Positions 52,608 through 61,542 of a stretch of DNA of 64,000 nucleotides are shown one piece after another. Each line of letters opens with the position of its first letter. The first letter of the stretch is position 1. Made by a program: the position numbers and the translations under genes. The stretch comes from Nocardia sp. XZ_19_385 (GTDB lineage Bacteria; Actinomycetota; Actinomycetes; Mycobacteriales; Mycobacteriaceae). The stretch covers positions 744,001-808,000 of the forward strand of contig NZ_JACVEE010000002.1 in assembly GCF_015355755.1 (NCBI RefSeq), in the 5' to 3' direction. The notes beneath the pieces are model-generated. The model worked only from the letters and a program-made list of their open reading frames with translations. It was not told the DNA's origin and made no database searches.

Positions 52608-53819
52608 TCAATCCGCCGGGGTGTCGGCCGTACGCAGGACCGTTGCGGCCACCACGGCTGTGGTGGTGGCGGCGACGCAGACGCAGATCGTGATGAGGGC
52701 GGGGATCGAGTCGGCGAACAGCAGCGTCAGCGTGACTTCGACAGCGAGGCCGACCCAGGCCAGGGCGGCCAGCGAAGTGCGGTCCAGTGCGATAGCGGAC
52801 AGCACCGCACCCTGCAGCACCGCGAGGATCGCGCCGTGTAGCGCGAACAACCACAGCAGACCCTGGATCGGCGCGTAATCGGAACCCGCGAACAGCGGCG
52901 CCAACGGTGCCGCGAGGGCCGCGCCGAGCACCGCGACGATGCCGATTCCGGAGAGCACCGCCAGCGCGTCGCGAATGGCCCGGGCGGAATGGGTGGGCTG
53001 CGCCATCCGGGGATAAAGGACCACACCGACGGCTTGCGGCAACCAGAAGGCGATCTTCGTGGCGACGGTGCCGAGGGCGTAGCGGCTGGCGTCGTCGGTG
53101 TCGCCGAGGACCATCCGGACCACGATCAGGTCGGCCGACGACAGGGCCATCAGCGCCGCCTGCACCTGCGCGGCCCGGATCACCGGCAGTACACCCACGG
53201 TGTGCTCGGCCAGCACCGCCCGGATCTGCGGCGCCCCCGCGACAAAGCGCGCGAACACCGCGGCGGCGGCGAGACCGAGCGCCGCGGCGCCCAACGCGGC
53301 CGAGGTGCCGCCACCCAGCACCAGCACCACCAGCGCGGGCGCGACCCGGGCTATCCCCGCGAAACCGAGCACCACCGCCAGCTGCCGGAAACGATTGCTG
53401 CCCTGCAGAATTCCCTGCTCACCAGCCAGCAGCACGAGCGCGGGCGCCGCACCGAGAGCGGCGGCGCAGGCGAGCACATTCACGTCCAACGCGAGCGTCA
53501 CCAGCGGCACCAGCGCCGCGGCGAGCACCGCCACGATCACCGCGCACCGCCACTGCAACCTGCGCAGCGCCGCCACACTCGCCCCGCGCACCAGCTCCCG
53601 CGCGACCACGTTCTGCAAGGCCAGCGCCGGCACCGCGCACAGCAGCTGCACCGCCAGCAGACTCGCGAACTCGCTGAACCCGGCCACCCCCAGCCACCGG
53701 CTGGCCAGCACCTGCAACAGGTAGCCCGCCACGTTCGCCGTCATCGCCCCCGCCGTCACCAACGTCAGATCCGCGACAACGGGTAGGCGACGAACGGCAG
53801 GCACACCCCATCGTCGCAC
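52608..53819 (-). CDS. Polytopic flippase-like (MATE/Wzx-type) membrane protein
   Basis: A 403-residue integral membrane protein with about 11 helices. The pattern RLPVVADLTLVTAGAMTANV, then GYLLQVLASRWLGVAGFSEF at the N-terminus, matches O-antigen/polysaccharide flippases and related lipid exporters. A central ALMALSSADLIVVRMVLGDT also fits. The substrate is unknown. The start is uncertain: GTG 53819 is proposed, GTG 53804 is also possible. A long in-frame extension to 53999 has no membrane content and overlaps the divergent gene. No sugar genes adjoin it, so a role in envelope polysaccharide export is inference. Confidence 0.78.
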   Translation of the reverse strand: MRRWGVPAVRRLPVVADLTLVTAGAMTANVAGYLLQVLASRWLGVAGFSEFASLLAVQLLCAVPALALQNVVARELVRGASVAALRRLQWRCAVIVAVLAAALVPLVTLALDVNVLACAAALGAAPALVLLAGEQGILQGSNRFRQLAVVLGFAGIARVAPALVVLVLGGGTSAALGAAALGLAAAAVFARFVAGAPQIRAVLAEHTVGVLPVIRAAQVQAALMALSSADLIVVRMVLGDTDDASRYALGTVATKIAFWLPQAVGVVLYPRMAQPTHSARAIRDALAVLSGIGIVAVLGAALAAPLAPLFAGSDYAPIQGLLWLFALHGAILAVLQGAVLSAIALDRTSLAALAWVGLAVEVTLTLLFADSIPALITICVCVAATTTAVVAATVLRTADTPAD

Positions 53820-53902
53820 CTCACCGCCGCACCCTCGAACCCCAGCCCACCGTGCGGTCGCTTCGGGGCGCGGTCCAGGGCGCGAGTGCCTAGGGTCGGG
53901 GC

Positions 53903-54463
53903 ATGGCTGTCGTACACAACACCACGATGGAACCGACCAAACTGGAGCTTCTGACCCTGTGGCTGCCCCAGCAGGAGTGGTTCCGCGGCACGCGCGCACC
54001 GGCGCTGCGCAAGGCCGGCGGATTTCGCCTCGACGACCCGGCCGGCGAGGTCGGCATCGAATTCATGATCGTCCTGGACACATCGGAGTACCCCGGCGTG
54101 GCCTACCACGTGCCGATGACCTATCGCGGAGCCCCGCTGCCCGGCGCCGAGCCGGCGCTGATCGGCACCTCCGAACACGGCGTCCTCGGCACCCGCTGGA
54201 TCTACGACGGGGCGTTCGACGAAGTGCTGGTAGCGCAGGCCCTGGCACTGCTCACCGGAAAGGCGCAAGCCCAGGACCAGAATGCGAGCGATGCCCTCGA
54301 CCCGACGGTCGAGGTGTCGGCCGCACCTGCCCCCGCGCTGACGGTGCGCGTCGTCCGAACCCCGCAGGACCAGCCCGCATCCGACGCGGTAGGCCACGTC
54401 ACAGCCCCGTGGAAGGTCCCGGGCGGCACCCAGCACGGCGTGCTCCTGGAGGCGCTGGCCTGA
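53903..54463 (+). CDS. Maltokinase-cap-like domain protein
   Basis: A 186-residue protein. Its N-terminus resembles the cap domain of actinobacterial maltokinases (TKLELLTLWLPQQEWF, then FRLDDPAGEVGIEFMIVLDT, then YHVPMTYRGAPLPGAEPALI). No kinase domain follows. Such free-standing proteins occur in actinobacteria without a known role. The C-terminal part is Ala/Pro/Gln-rich with a final VPGGTQHGVLLEALA. ATG 53903 fits; the coding frame is clear. It is upstream of the kinase-like gene at 54492 by 28 bp, perhaps an operon. Confidence 0.75.
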   Translation: MAVVHNTTMEPTKLELLTLWLPQQEWFRGTRAPALRKAGGFRLDDPAGEVGIEFMIVLDTSEYPGVAYHVPMTYRGAPLPGAEPALIGTSEHGVLGTRWIYDGAFDEVLVAQALALLTGKAQAQDQNASDALDPTVEVSAAPAPALTVRVVRTPQDQPASDAVGHVTAPWKVPGGTQHGVLLEALA

Positions 54464-54491
54464 AACGCGCTCGCACCCACAGGCTTCCCGA

Positions 54492-55100
54492 GTGAATAAT
54501 GCGGTGGTGCCTCCACACCGCCGCATCTCCGTCGTAGGAACCTCGGGATCCGGCAAGAGCTCACTGGCGCGCCGGATCTCCGAACAACTCGGCATCCCCC
54601 ACATCGAACTCGACGCGATCCACCACCAGGCCGACTGGACCCCACTGCCCACCGACGAGTTCCAGGCCGCGGTCACCGAGCAGGTCACCCGGCCCGCCTG
54701 GGTGGCCGACGGCAACTACCACGGAAAACTCGGCGACCTCGTCTGGCGGCACGCCGACACCGTGCTCTGGTTCGACCTGCCCCGCCCCCAGGTCATGCTG
54801 CAGATCATCAAACGAACCGCCGGCCGCATCCTGACCGCCCGCGAACTATGGAACGGCAACCGCGAAAACCCCCGAAACATGTTCTCGCTCAACCCGGAAC
54901 GCTCGGTGATCATGTGGGCCTGGACCACCCACGCCCGAAACCGCACCCGCTACACCGCGGCCCACGCCAACCCGGCCTACCAGCACCTCGATTTCATCCA
55001 CATCCGCTCACACCGCGACGCCGAGCATTTCCTGACCAGCCTCACCCAGCCTGTGGACAACGCACCTGCCGAGCCACGAACTGATACGCCGCAGAGCTGA
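54492..55100 (+). CDS. P-loop adenylate-kinase-like (topology modulation type) protein
   Basis: A 202-residue P-loop protein. Walker A is RISVVGTSGSGKSSLARRIS near residue 16. The lid-like helices with HIELDAIHHQADWTPLPTDE and the later WVADGNYHGKLGDLVWRHAD resemble the DNA topology modulation (FlaR)/kinase group. Substrate and role are unknown; nucleotide or small-molecule phosphorylation is plausible. The start is GTG 54492, 28 bp after the preceding gene. It is convergent with the GNAT gene. The tail (residues 185-202) is Pro/Ala-rich and not conserved-looking. Confidence 0.8.
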   Translation: MNNAVVPPHRRISVVGTSGSGKSSLARRISEQLGIPHIELDAIHHQADWTPLPTDEFQAAVTEQVTRPAWVADGNYHGKLGDLVWRHADTVLWFDLPRPQVMLQIIKRTAGRILTARELWNGNRENPRNMFSLNPERSVIMWAWTTHARNRTRYTAAHANPAYQHLDFIHIRSHRDAEHFLTSLTQPVDNAPAEPRTDTPQS

Positions 55101-55194
55101 TCCGCGTCCACAGGCAGCACAGATCGGATGACACCTCGAGCACCGGTGCCGAGTCTCACCGCGCGTCTGCGGCATAGTGACTTCGGAGCGGCCA

Positions 55195-55686
55195 TCACAG
55201 CACCTTGCTGAACCAATGGTCCGCGTAGGGCCCATTGTTATGCGGCTCGGACTCCGCGTAACCGTGCCGGGCGTACAGCGCCCGCGCCTCCACAAGATCA
55301 TGGCGAGTATCCAGCACGATCCGCCCAGCGCCGAGCGTCCGTGCCGCATCCTCAGCGGCCGCGAGCAACACCGCACCCCCGCCCCGCCCCCGCATATCCA
55401 CGCGCAGAAACACACGATTCAACTCCGCGGTCGCAGCGTCGAGCAGATGCACACCAACGGTCCCAACCGGCTCGCCCGCATAACACAGAACCAGCAAAAC
55501 CCCTCCAGGCGAACCGAACTCAGCACCACTCGAGCCCGCGATCCCACGTTCGAGCTCATCAGGAGCCGTCGAACACCCGTCGTGCAGCCAATGCCACCGA
55601 TCACTGACCTCGGTGTAATAGTCCCGCCACAGCGCGGCCACGACAGCGGAGTCGAACGGCTCGGGCGCGATCGTCCAATACCCCAC
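55195..55686 (-). CDS. GNAT-family N-acetyltransferase
   Basis: A 163-residue acetyltransferase. GGVLLVLCYAGEPVGTVGVH is the acceptor-side strand, and VFLRVDMRGRGGGAVLLAAA is the acetyl-CoA motif A (RGRGGG). ARALYARHGYAESEPHNNGP is motif B. GTG 55686 starts the frame. The substrate cannot be told. The gene is convergent with the P-loop gene over a 94-bp gap. Upstream lies a gene-poor region with degenerate repeats. Confidence 0.9.
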   Translation of the reverse strand: MGYWTIAPEPFDSAVVAALWRDYYTEVSDRWHWLHDGCSTAPDELERGIAGSSGAEFGSPGGVLLVLCYAGEPVGTVGVHLLDAATAELNRVFLRVDMRGRGGGAVLLAAAEDAARTLGAGRIVLDTRHDLVEARALYARHGYAESEPHNNGPYADHWFSKVL

Positions 55687-55890
55687 TGCGCGAGCCTAAC
55701 TCGGCGTGAACTCGCGCAGCACACACGATTGGATCACATGGCCAGAGCCCTGTTTGCGGCCGAGGCGCAGCATGATCAATTCTGGCGAAGCACCGTCCGG
55801 CGTGGCGGTGCCCCATGGTGAAACCACCGGCGGCTGGTCACAGCGTGGGCTGCGCACGACGACGCTCGACTTGCCGCGCGGCACCGAAAG

Positions 55891-56180
55891 TGGCTCGGCT
55901 GGGGTAGCGCCCGCTTTATCCCGCCAGTTCGCGCGCGGCAGAGCTGCTGCGCACGGCCGACGCCCGAATGCTAGACCTGGTGCGACGCACGAATTGGCGC
56001 GGCAGCACCAATAGTGCCTCGGCTGGGTAATGCGCGGTTTGCCCCGCCGGTTCGCGCGCGCGTAGCAGAACTGACGTGTGCGGCAAGCGCTCGAGTTGTT
56101 CAGGCTGGTGCGGCGCGCAATGCCCGCCAGTTCGCCCGGGTAGCAGAATTGACGTGTGTGTAAACGCTCGAGTGCTCACG
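55891..56180 (+). repeat. Degenerate direct repeats in a 637-bp gene-poor gap
   Basis: Between 55687 and 56323 there is no credible gene. Related segments recur. TCGGCTGGG occurs at 55895 and 56019. A CCGCC(A/G)GTTCGC element occurs at 55921, 56044 and 56124. GTAGCAGAA(C/T)TGACGTGTG occurs at 56062 and 56140. CGCTCGAGT(T/G) occurs in copies two and three. The spacing is irregular, so this looks like decayed duplication, not a designed array. Small frames here carry no recognisable protein. Confidence 0.6.
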
Positions 56181-56323
56181 CCTGGTAAGCGGTTTGGCAA
56201 GTGGAGCGGTTTCGCCCGGTCGGGTTGTGTGGGGGCGCAGAATTCGGGGGCGGTGGTTGGGGTGGGCCCAATTGTGTGCTCGAGGAGTTGGGTGGTGGGG
56301 TGTGGCACGTAGGGTGGCGAGCC

Positions 56324-58516
56324 GTGGGTGACTGGAGCAGGTGGCGGAGGTTGGTGCCGGCTGGGTACAGCGCGGGGTTGGCGCTGCTTATTGCCGGGCC
56401 GCTGCTGGGGTCGGGGTATTTGCTTTTGCGGGATGCGGTTAGTACGCCGCGGTCGTATCTGACCGGCTCGGCGCTTGGGCTCGGGGACGCCGCGCCCCGG
56501 GCGGTGCCGCAGGATGCGTTGCTCGCGGTCTTGTCGCCGGTTATCGATGGCGGCGTGCTGGTGAAGGCGATTCTGTTGATCGCGTTGTGGGCGGCCGGTT
56601 ACGGGGCGGCGGTGCTTGCGCGAGAACTGCTGCGGGTTGGTCTCGGGCCGCAGCTGGTTGCCAGCACTGTCGCTCTGTGGAACCCGTACATTGCCGAACG
56701 CCTGCTGCAAGGACACTGGAGCCTGCTCGCCGGCTACGCTGCCCTACCCTGGACCGTCCTCGCCGCCTACCGCCTGCGTATTGCCGCCAGCGAGCACCTC
56801 CATCGCACCCCGCCTGCCCCCGATGCTGGTCATCCGCCTGGTGCCAAGGGTGAACGGTCTCGGTGGCGCACGAAGGGAACTGGGTCCAGCTGGCCCGCAA
56901 ATGGAGCCAGGTCTGACCGGCACACCGAGGAAACATCTGGCACCAAGGGGGTTTGGTTGCGCTGGCGCGCAACGGGTTCCGTTGGTGCATGGGGTGCGTT
57001 GACCGCGTGTTTCGCGGCCGCGGGGCTCACGCCCACCGGCGGGCTGCTGGCTGGGGCGACCGCACTCGTGGTGCTCGGCCGGAGGCAGATCCCGGGTGCG
57101 CTGCTGCTGCTCGCACTGGCCAGTGCGCCGTGGCTGGCCGCGACTGTGCTGTCCGGGGCGGGTGCCGAACCCTCCGACCCGGCGGGAATTGCCGCGTTCG
57201 CCGCGCGCGCGGAGCCTGGTCTCGCCACCCTCGGCAGTCTGGCCGGGCTCGGCGGCATCTGGAATGCCGACGCCGTCCCCAACTCCCGCACAACGCTTTT
57301 GGCTCTTTTCGGCACCCTCATCCTGCTTGCCATCGTCGCGACCGGCATCCGCGCGGTCGCTTCGCCGATATCTACCAGGGCGGGCAACGCCGGGACGCCC
57401 CGCGCGGAGCTCGGGTCGGCATCTACCGCGATCACCGACGTGGACGATCAGGATCGGGCCGAAGGCCCGGCCACCGCTGGTGGCGAACACCCTCGCACAG
57501 ATCCGAATACCAGCGATGAAGCGATTGGCAATGCCTACGGCGCTAAAGATAAGGGCGGGCAGTCCAGCGCTGATCGGCTTGGCAACGAAGAGGATTCGAG
57601 CCGGGTTCGGGTGAGCAGGGCGCTGCTGTTGCTCGCTGGCGTGGCGGTGGTGTTGCCTGCGTTGGCAGCCACCGGGTGGGGCCGGGAGGTTATGGAATGG
57701 TTGGTGGTTCAGGTGCCGGGGGCCGGGCTGCTGCGTGACACTCAGAAGTACGTCGCGTTGGCTGTGCCCGCTTATTCGCTTTGTGCTGCTGCCGGGTGCC
57801 GGGCGTTCGCTGTTCGATTTGCGGGGAGCAAATCGCACCTCGGCGAATTGTCCACAGGCATCCCCAAGGCTTCCGGTATGGCGGGCGGGACTGGCCGCGC
57901 CCAGGCTTCTCCCGCTGGAACAGGCTTGATCGCAACGGTATTCATCGCATTGCTGATTCTGCCGCTGATTGATCTGGCCTGGGGTGTCGGCGGTGCGTTG
58001 CGGCCGGTGCACTATCCGGCCGGGTGGCAGCAGGTGGCTGAAAAGATCGATGGGCGGGGGGATGTCGCGGTGTTGCCCGGGGGGATGTTCCGAAAGTTCT
58101 CGTATAGCGGGAAGGCGCCGGTGCTGGATCCCGCTCCGCGGATGCTGCCCAATGACGTACTGCAGACGGGTGAATTGCCGGTGCGTGGGGCGGTTGTCTC
58201 GGGTGAGGGTATGCGGGCGCATCAGGTGGAAAGCTTGCTGCTGCAAGGCGGTTCGGCGCAGCGGCTGGGCGATTTGGGTGTCGGCTGGGTGCTGGTGGAA
58301 CGGGCTACACCTGGGTCGCTCGGCGAATCGAAGAACACCCTCGCAGAATTGGAACCGGTTTACTCCGACAGCCAGCTCGCGCTCTACCGAGTGGCGGGGG
58401 TTCAGGTCACCGAATCACAAGCGGCACACCGTTTCATCGCGGGGGCCGCGCACATTCTGTGGGCAGCGCTGCTTCTCGGTGGCCTACTCGTAGCAGGTCT
58501 GTGGCGGCGCGATTGA
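56324..58516 (+). CDS. Large polytopic membrane protein, GT-C-like (Rv0226c-type)
   Basis: A 730-residue protein with roughly 12 membrane helices and a soluble insert rich in charged residues (about 350-440). The first helix LVPAGYSAGLALLIAGPLLG is followed by an external loop TPRSYLTGSALGLGDAAPRA, as in GT-C glycosyltransferase-like proteins. The C-terminal external stretch includes PVHYPAGWQQVAEKIDGRGD and ends with an anchor (WAALLLGGLLVAGLWRRD). In M. tuberculosis the similarly placed Rv0226c has unknown function. GTG 56324 is preferred because the preceding in-frame region lacks helix. A sugar-lipid transfer role is inference. Confidence 0.78.
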   Translation: MGDWSRWRRLVPAGYSAGLALLIAGPLLGSGYLLLRDAVSTPRSYLTGSALGLGDAAPRAVPQDALLAVLSPVIDGGVLVKAILLIALWAAGYGAAVLARELLRVGLGPQLVASTVALWNPYIAERLLQGHWSLLAGYAALPWTVLAAYRLRIAASEHLHRTPPAPDAGHPPGAKGERSRWRTKGTGSSWPANGARSDRHTEETSGTKGVWLRWRATGSVGAWGALTACFAAAGLTPTGGLLAGATALVVLGRRQIPGALLLLALASAPWLAATVLSGAGAEPSDPAGIAAFAARAEPGLATLGSLAGLGGIWNADAVPNSRTTLLALFGTLILLAIVATGIRAVASPISTRAGNAGTPRAELGSASTAITDVDDQDRAEGPATAGGEHPRTDPNTSDEAIGNAYGAKDKGGQSSADRLGNEEDSSRVRVSRALLLLAGVAVVLPALAATGWGREVMEWLVVQVPGAGLLRDTQKYVALAVPAYSLCAAAGCRAFAVRFAGSKSHLGELSTGIPKASGMAGGTGRAQASPAGTGLIATVFIALLILPLIDLAWGVGGALRPVHYPAGWQQVAEKIDGRGDVAVLPGGMFRKFSYSGKAPVLDPAPRMLPNDVLQTGELPVRGAVVSGEGMRAHQVESLLLQGGSAQRLGDLGVGWVLVERATPGSLGESKNTLAELEPVYSDSQLALYRVAGVQVTESQAAHRFIAGAAHILWAALLLGGLLVAGLWRRD

Positions 58517-58533
58517 CACTGACCCGACGGGAG

Positions 58534-58932
58534 TCAGCCCTCGGTTTCGGTGTGCTTCTCGCGAATCGCGGCCAGGGCCGCCTCGCGCCGCGCCGCTCGA
58601 CGCTCCTGAGAGACGGTGCTGCGGCGGGACGCCGACTCGGAAGGCTCGTCGTCGTAGTCGAATCGGGGCCCTTCGACGTCGGAGACATCGATCGCGCGGA
58701 TGCCGTCGATCAGCAGGAGGACGGGCCAAACCAGGATTGCCCAGTACACCGAGAAGTTTTCGGTATCGGTGAAAACCGAGAGGTAGATCAGGAATCCGGC
58801 ATATCCGAGATACCCGGCCCCGGAGAGCACCTCGATTGTCCGCCGGACGTAACCCAATTCGCGCAGCGATAGCGCGAGCCCGATCAGCACCACTCCGGCG
58901 ACCACGAGTACTACGACATAGGTGCCGAACAC
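58534..58932 (-). CDS. Small membrane protein of unknown family
   Basis: A 132-residue protein with three membrane helices (about residues 4-22, 38-55 and 62-80: TYVVVLVVAGVVLIGLALSL, VLSGAGYLGYAGFLIYLSVF, SVYWAILVWPVLLLIDGIRA). A charged C-terminal tail carries SRRSTVSQERRAARREAALA. No family recognised. GTG 58932 is proposed with a G-run 5 bases upstream; a TTG at 58974 is less likely. It is convergent with the preceding GT-C-like gene and in the same direction as the glycosyltransferase at 59047. Confidence 0.7.
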   Translation of the reverse strand: MFGTYVVVLVVAGVVLIGLALSLRELGYVRRTIEVLSGAGYLGYAGFLIYLSVFTDTENFSVYWAILVWPVLLLIDGIRAIDVSDVEGPRFDYDDEPSESASRRSTVSQERRAARREAALAAIREKHTETEG

Positions 58933-59046
58933 CGAACCCCCAAGAACATCAACGGCCTCACGGCACCGAACCAATCAGCGGTCACGCTAACAGCCGCATC
59001 ACCTTCCGGCGAGCGGCACAGCACTCGCCTTTGCGTGGAGGCGCTT

Positions 59047-60222
59047 TCAGAGGTGGTGCTCGGGGGCGGCGACCAAGCCGGAGACCTGTTCACCGCGGGC
59101 GGCGGCGGCCAGCACCTCGTACACACCGTTTCCGGTTTGCTCCCAAGAGAATTCGCGGGCGCGGGCGCGCGCCTTCTCGCCCATCACGGTGCGGCCTTCG
59201 GCGTCGGAGAGCAGGTCGCCGACGGCTTCGGTGAGATCGGTGACGTCGTCGACGAGCAGGCCGGTGACGCCGTCGACGATGGAGTCGGTGAGGCCGCGGG
59301 AGCTGCGGTAGCCGACGGTGGGGACGCCGTGCTGGGCGGCTTCGATGACGGCCAGGCCCCAGCCTTCCTTGCGGGAGGGCAGCACGTGCACCCAGGCGTG
59401 GGCGAGGAGTTCGTGTTTACGGCGCTCGTCGACGTGCCCGTGGAAGGTGACGGCGTCGGCGATGCCGAGGGCGTCGGCGTCGGCCTGCAGGTTCTCGGCC
59501 CACCAGCCGCCGCCGATGACGTCGAGGTGCAGGCCGGGGATGCTATGGCGCAGGCGAGCGACGGCCTGCAGCGCGTCTTCGATCTGCTTGTGCGGCACCA
59601 GCCGGGACAGCACCACGATCCGCGGTTCCGGGGTGCGGGTCTGCGCGGCGCCGGTGGGCGCGCCGGCGGGGACCGGTTCGGCGCCGTTGCGGACCACCGC
59701 GATGCGCTCCCGTTCCACGCCCAGGGTCGCGAGCTCTTCCGCCGACGGCAGCGAGACCGTCAGGTACTGGTTGTCGCGGTGCACGCGCGGGGACAGCCGC
59801 GATTCGATCCACCACCCGATCCGCCCGACCAGCCGTCCGGCGACCGGCCACTGCTCGCGATGCCCGTGGTGCACGAGGACGACGGCGGGCGCGTCGGCGG
59901 CGACGGCCGCGAAGAAGGGAATGCCGTTCTGGGTGTCGATCACCGCGTCCGGCTTCAGACCGCGCAGCGGTCCGACCCCGAGCCGGCCGAGCACGATCGC
60001 GGCGAGCGCTCGCGGATAGACGGTGAACCGCCCGCCCGCGCGACTGATCTCGATGCCGTTGATCCGTTCCCGCTTGGCCGCGCCCGGATAGCGGGCGGTC
60101 CGCAGGGTGACCTTGACGCCCCGCGCCGCGAGCTGCGCACCGACCTGCTCGAGGTACCGCTCACTGCCGCCGCCCTGCGGGTGCCCTGTGTCACGCCAGC
60201 AGAGCAGGAGGACTTCGCGCAC
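59047..60222 (-). CDS. Family-4-type glycosyltransferase
   Basis: A 391-residue GT-B glycosyltransferase. The first domain starts VLLLCWRDTGHPQGGGSERY, with VVLVHHGHREQWPVAGRLVG and GVERERIAVVRNGAEPVPAG. The second has RIVVLSRLVPHKQIEDALQA, then FHGHVDERRKHELLAHAWVH and the sugar-nucleotide motif PSRKEGWGLAVIEAAQHGVP (EX7E type). It transfers a sugar from a nucleotide donor, acceptor unknown; the M. tuberculosis Rv0225 relative sits in the same order. GTG 60222 is chosen; a longer in-frame region reaches 60276. The product is cytosolic, at the membrane face. Confidence 0.9.
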   Translation of the reverse strand: MREVLLLCWRDTGHPQGGGSERYLEQVGAQLAARGVKVTLRTARYPGAAKRERINGIEISRAGGRFTVYPRALAAIVLGRLGVGPLRGLKPDAVIDTQNGIPFFAAVAADAPAVVLVHHGHREQWPVAGRLVGRIGWWIESRLSPRVHRDNQYLTVSLPSAEELATLGVERERIAVVRNGAEPVPAGAPTGAAQTRTPEPRIVVLSRLVPHKQIEDALQAVARLRHSIPGLHLDVIGGGWWAENLQADADALGIADAVTFHGHVDERRKHELLAHAWVHVLPSRKEGWGLAVIEAAQHGVPTVGYRSSRGLTDSIVDGVTGLLVDDVTDLTEAVGDLLSDAEGRTVMGEKARARAREFSWEQTGNGVYEVLAAAARGEQVSGLVAAPEHHL

Positions 60223-60478
60223 GGTGGAGCTTCTCTCGGTCGTCAGGTGCAGGCCGCACAAACGGCCGGGGAACAAGATATCGCGCTACACCATAACTTG
60301 CCGCATCCCCATGGCAACCCTCCCACCTGCTCACTCCCCGCACACATTGGCGCTAATGCGTCACGTCCAATTTATTGAAACACTGATATTTCACAGTGAG
60401 TCTTCGATAACCTCCCGCCACCCGCCGAACCCGGCGGGCGTGGTCGGGTACCGCACTCGGCATTGATGAGGAGGACAC

Positions 60479-60625
60479 ATGAAAGCGATTCGAACGAGAA
60501 CCGGCGGCAACACCGGAACCGGCAGCGGTGCCGGCGGCGACATGGACGGCCTCCTCGGCCTGATCCTCGCGCTGATCACCTCGTCGACCTCCACCGGCAG
60601 CGGCGCCTCCAGCGGCGTCGGCTGA
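60479..60625 (+). CDS. 48-residue peptide gene with Leu/Thr-Gly-Ser motif
   Basis: ATG 60479 is preceded by GAGGAGGA 4-5 bases away, a very strong ribosome site. It opens 48 codons to TGA 60623-60625. The product is MKAIRTRTGG followed by a Gly/Thr run, then MDGLLGLILALITSSTSTGS and GASSGVG. The Leu/Ile-rich stretch plus TGSG echoes the secreted repeat proteins at 26-27 kb. It has a basic N-terminus but no classical signal. It is divergent from the glycosyltransferase and 5' to the methyltransferase. A hairpin lies 7 bp past the stop. Function unknown; it could be a small membrane or secreted peptide. Confidence 0.6.
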   Translation: MKAIRTRTGGNTGTGSGAGGDMDGLLGLILALITSSTSTGSGASSGVG

Positions 60626-60631
60626 TCACCC

Positions 60632-60664
60632 GCGGGCCCGGCCGCGCGCGGCGACCGGGCCCGC
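60632..60664 (+). terminator. Hairpin after the 48-residue peptide gene
   Basis: A 10-bp stem GCGGGCCCGG/CCGGGCCCGC with a GC-rich 13-base loop, 7 bp past the stop, then CCCCCGATTTG. The T-run is weak. It supports a separate short transcript. Confidence 0.55.
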
Positions 60665-60733
60665 CCCCGATTTGTCATCCTGGTCGAACCCGGGGCGCTG
60701 GTGGGTCGCGCCGGTTATGCGAGACTCGCCGTC

Positions 60734-61540
60734 GTGCCGAAAGCTGACATCACGCCCGCCGCAGTGACGGGACCGCTGCCCGGGTGGCGTCCGACGTCCC
60801 GGTTCGCACGGCGGGCGACGCTGCGGCGGTCGTGGGGGTTGCTCAGCAGCTTCCGGTTCGAGCAGAGCGATCCGGCGCTGTTCTATGGCGGGATCGCCTC
60901 CGACAGTGCGGCGATGATCGCGGATTTCTATAAGGACGTCACGGGGCGCGACCTCGAAGGCGCGACCGTGCTGGATGTCGGCGGCGGGCCAGGGTATTTC
61001 GCCGACGAGTTCGCGCGGACCGGCGCCAGGTATATCCCTGTGGAACCGGATCCGTCGGAGATGCACGCGGCCGGACTTCAGGTGGCGGGCGCCGTGCGCG
61101 GTTCCGGGATGGCGCTGCCGTTCCGCGACGACGCGGTGGACATCTGCTTTTCGTCGAATGTCGCTGAGCACGTACCGGATCCGTGGCTGATGGCCGACGA
61201 GATGGTGCGCGTCACCAAGCCCGGCGGCTTGATGGTGTTGTCCTACACGGTGTGGCACGGCCCGTTCGGCGGCCACGAGACCGGACCCTGGCACTACCTC
61301 GGCGGCGAGTACGCGGCCAAGCGGTATCGCCGGAAGCATGGCCGGGAGCCGAAGAACCGTTTCGGGGAGTCGTTGTTCGCCGTCCGCGCGGAGGACGGAA
61401 TGCGCTGGGCGTCAAACACTTCCGCCGACGTGCGCGCACTGTTCCCGCGCTACCACCCGAGCTGGGCGTGGTGGCTGGTGCGTGTGCCGCTGATCAGAGA
61501 GTTATTGGTGAGCAATCTTGTCGTGGTGGCGACGAAATAG
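60734..61540 (+). CDS. SAM-dependent methyltransferase (Rv0224c-type)
   Basis: A 268-residue class I methyltransferase. Motif I is ATVLDVGGGPGYFADEFART, the SAM-ribose acid is the Glu in IPVEPDPSEMHAAGL, and FRDDAVDICFSSNVAEHVPD and KPGGLMVLSYTVWHGPFGGH are post-motifs. The N-terminus includes the helix SFRFEQSDPALFYGGIA. It methylates an unknown acceptor; the M. tuberculosis counterpart Rv0224c stands between the glycosyltransferase and aldehyde dehydrogenase, the same order here. GTG 60734 is chosen; an in-frame extension to 60701 is short and possible. Convergent with the small gene at 61543. Confidence 0.9.
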   Translation: MPKADITPAAVTGPLPGWRPTSRFARRATLRRSWGLLSSFRFEQSDPALFYGGIASDSAAMIADFYKDVTGRDLEGATVLDVGGGPGYFADEFARTGARYIPVEPDPSEMHAAGLQVAGAVRGSGMALPFRDDAVDICFSSNVAEHVPDPWLMADEMVRVTKPGGLMVLSYTVWHGPFGGHETGPWHYLGGEYAAKRYRRKHGREPKNRFGESLFAVRAEDGMRWASNTSADVRALFPRYHPSWAWWLVRVPLIRELLVSNLVVVATK

Positions 61541-61542
61541 CT

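Noticed and set aside
55891..56180. CRISPR array
   Set aside because: Repeats are degenerate with irregular spacing and no uniform spacers or cas genes nearby.
55916..56716. 266-residue minus-strand frame, Pro/Arg/Gln-rich
   Set aside because: It is the reverse strand of the repeat patch and the start of the GT-C-like gene; typical shadow composition.
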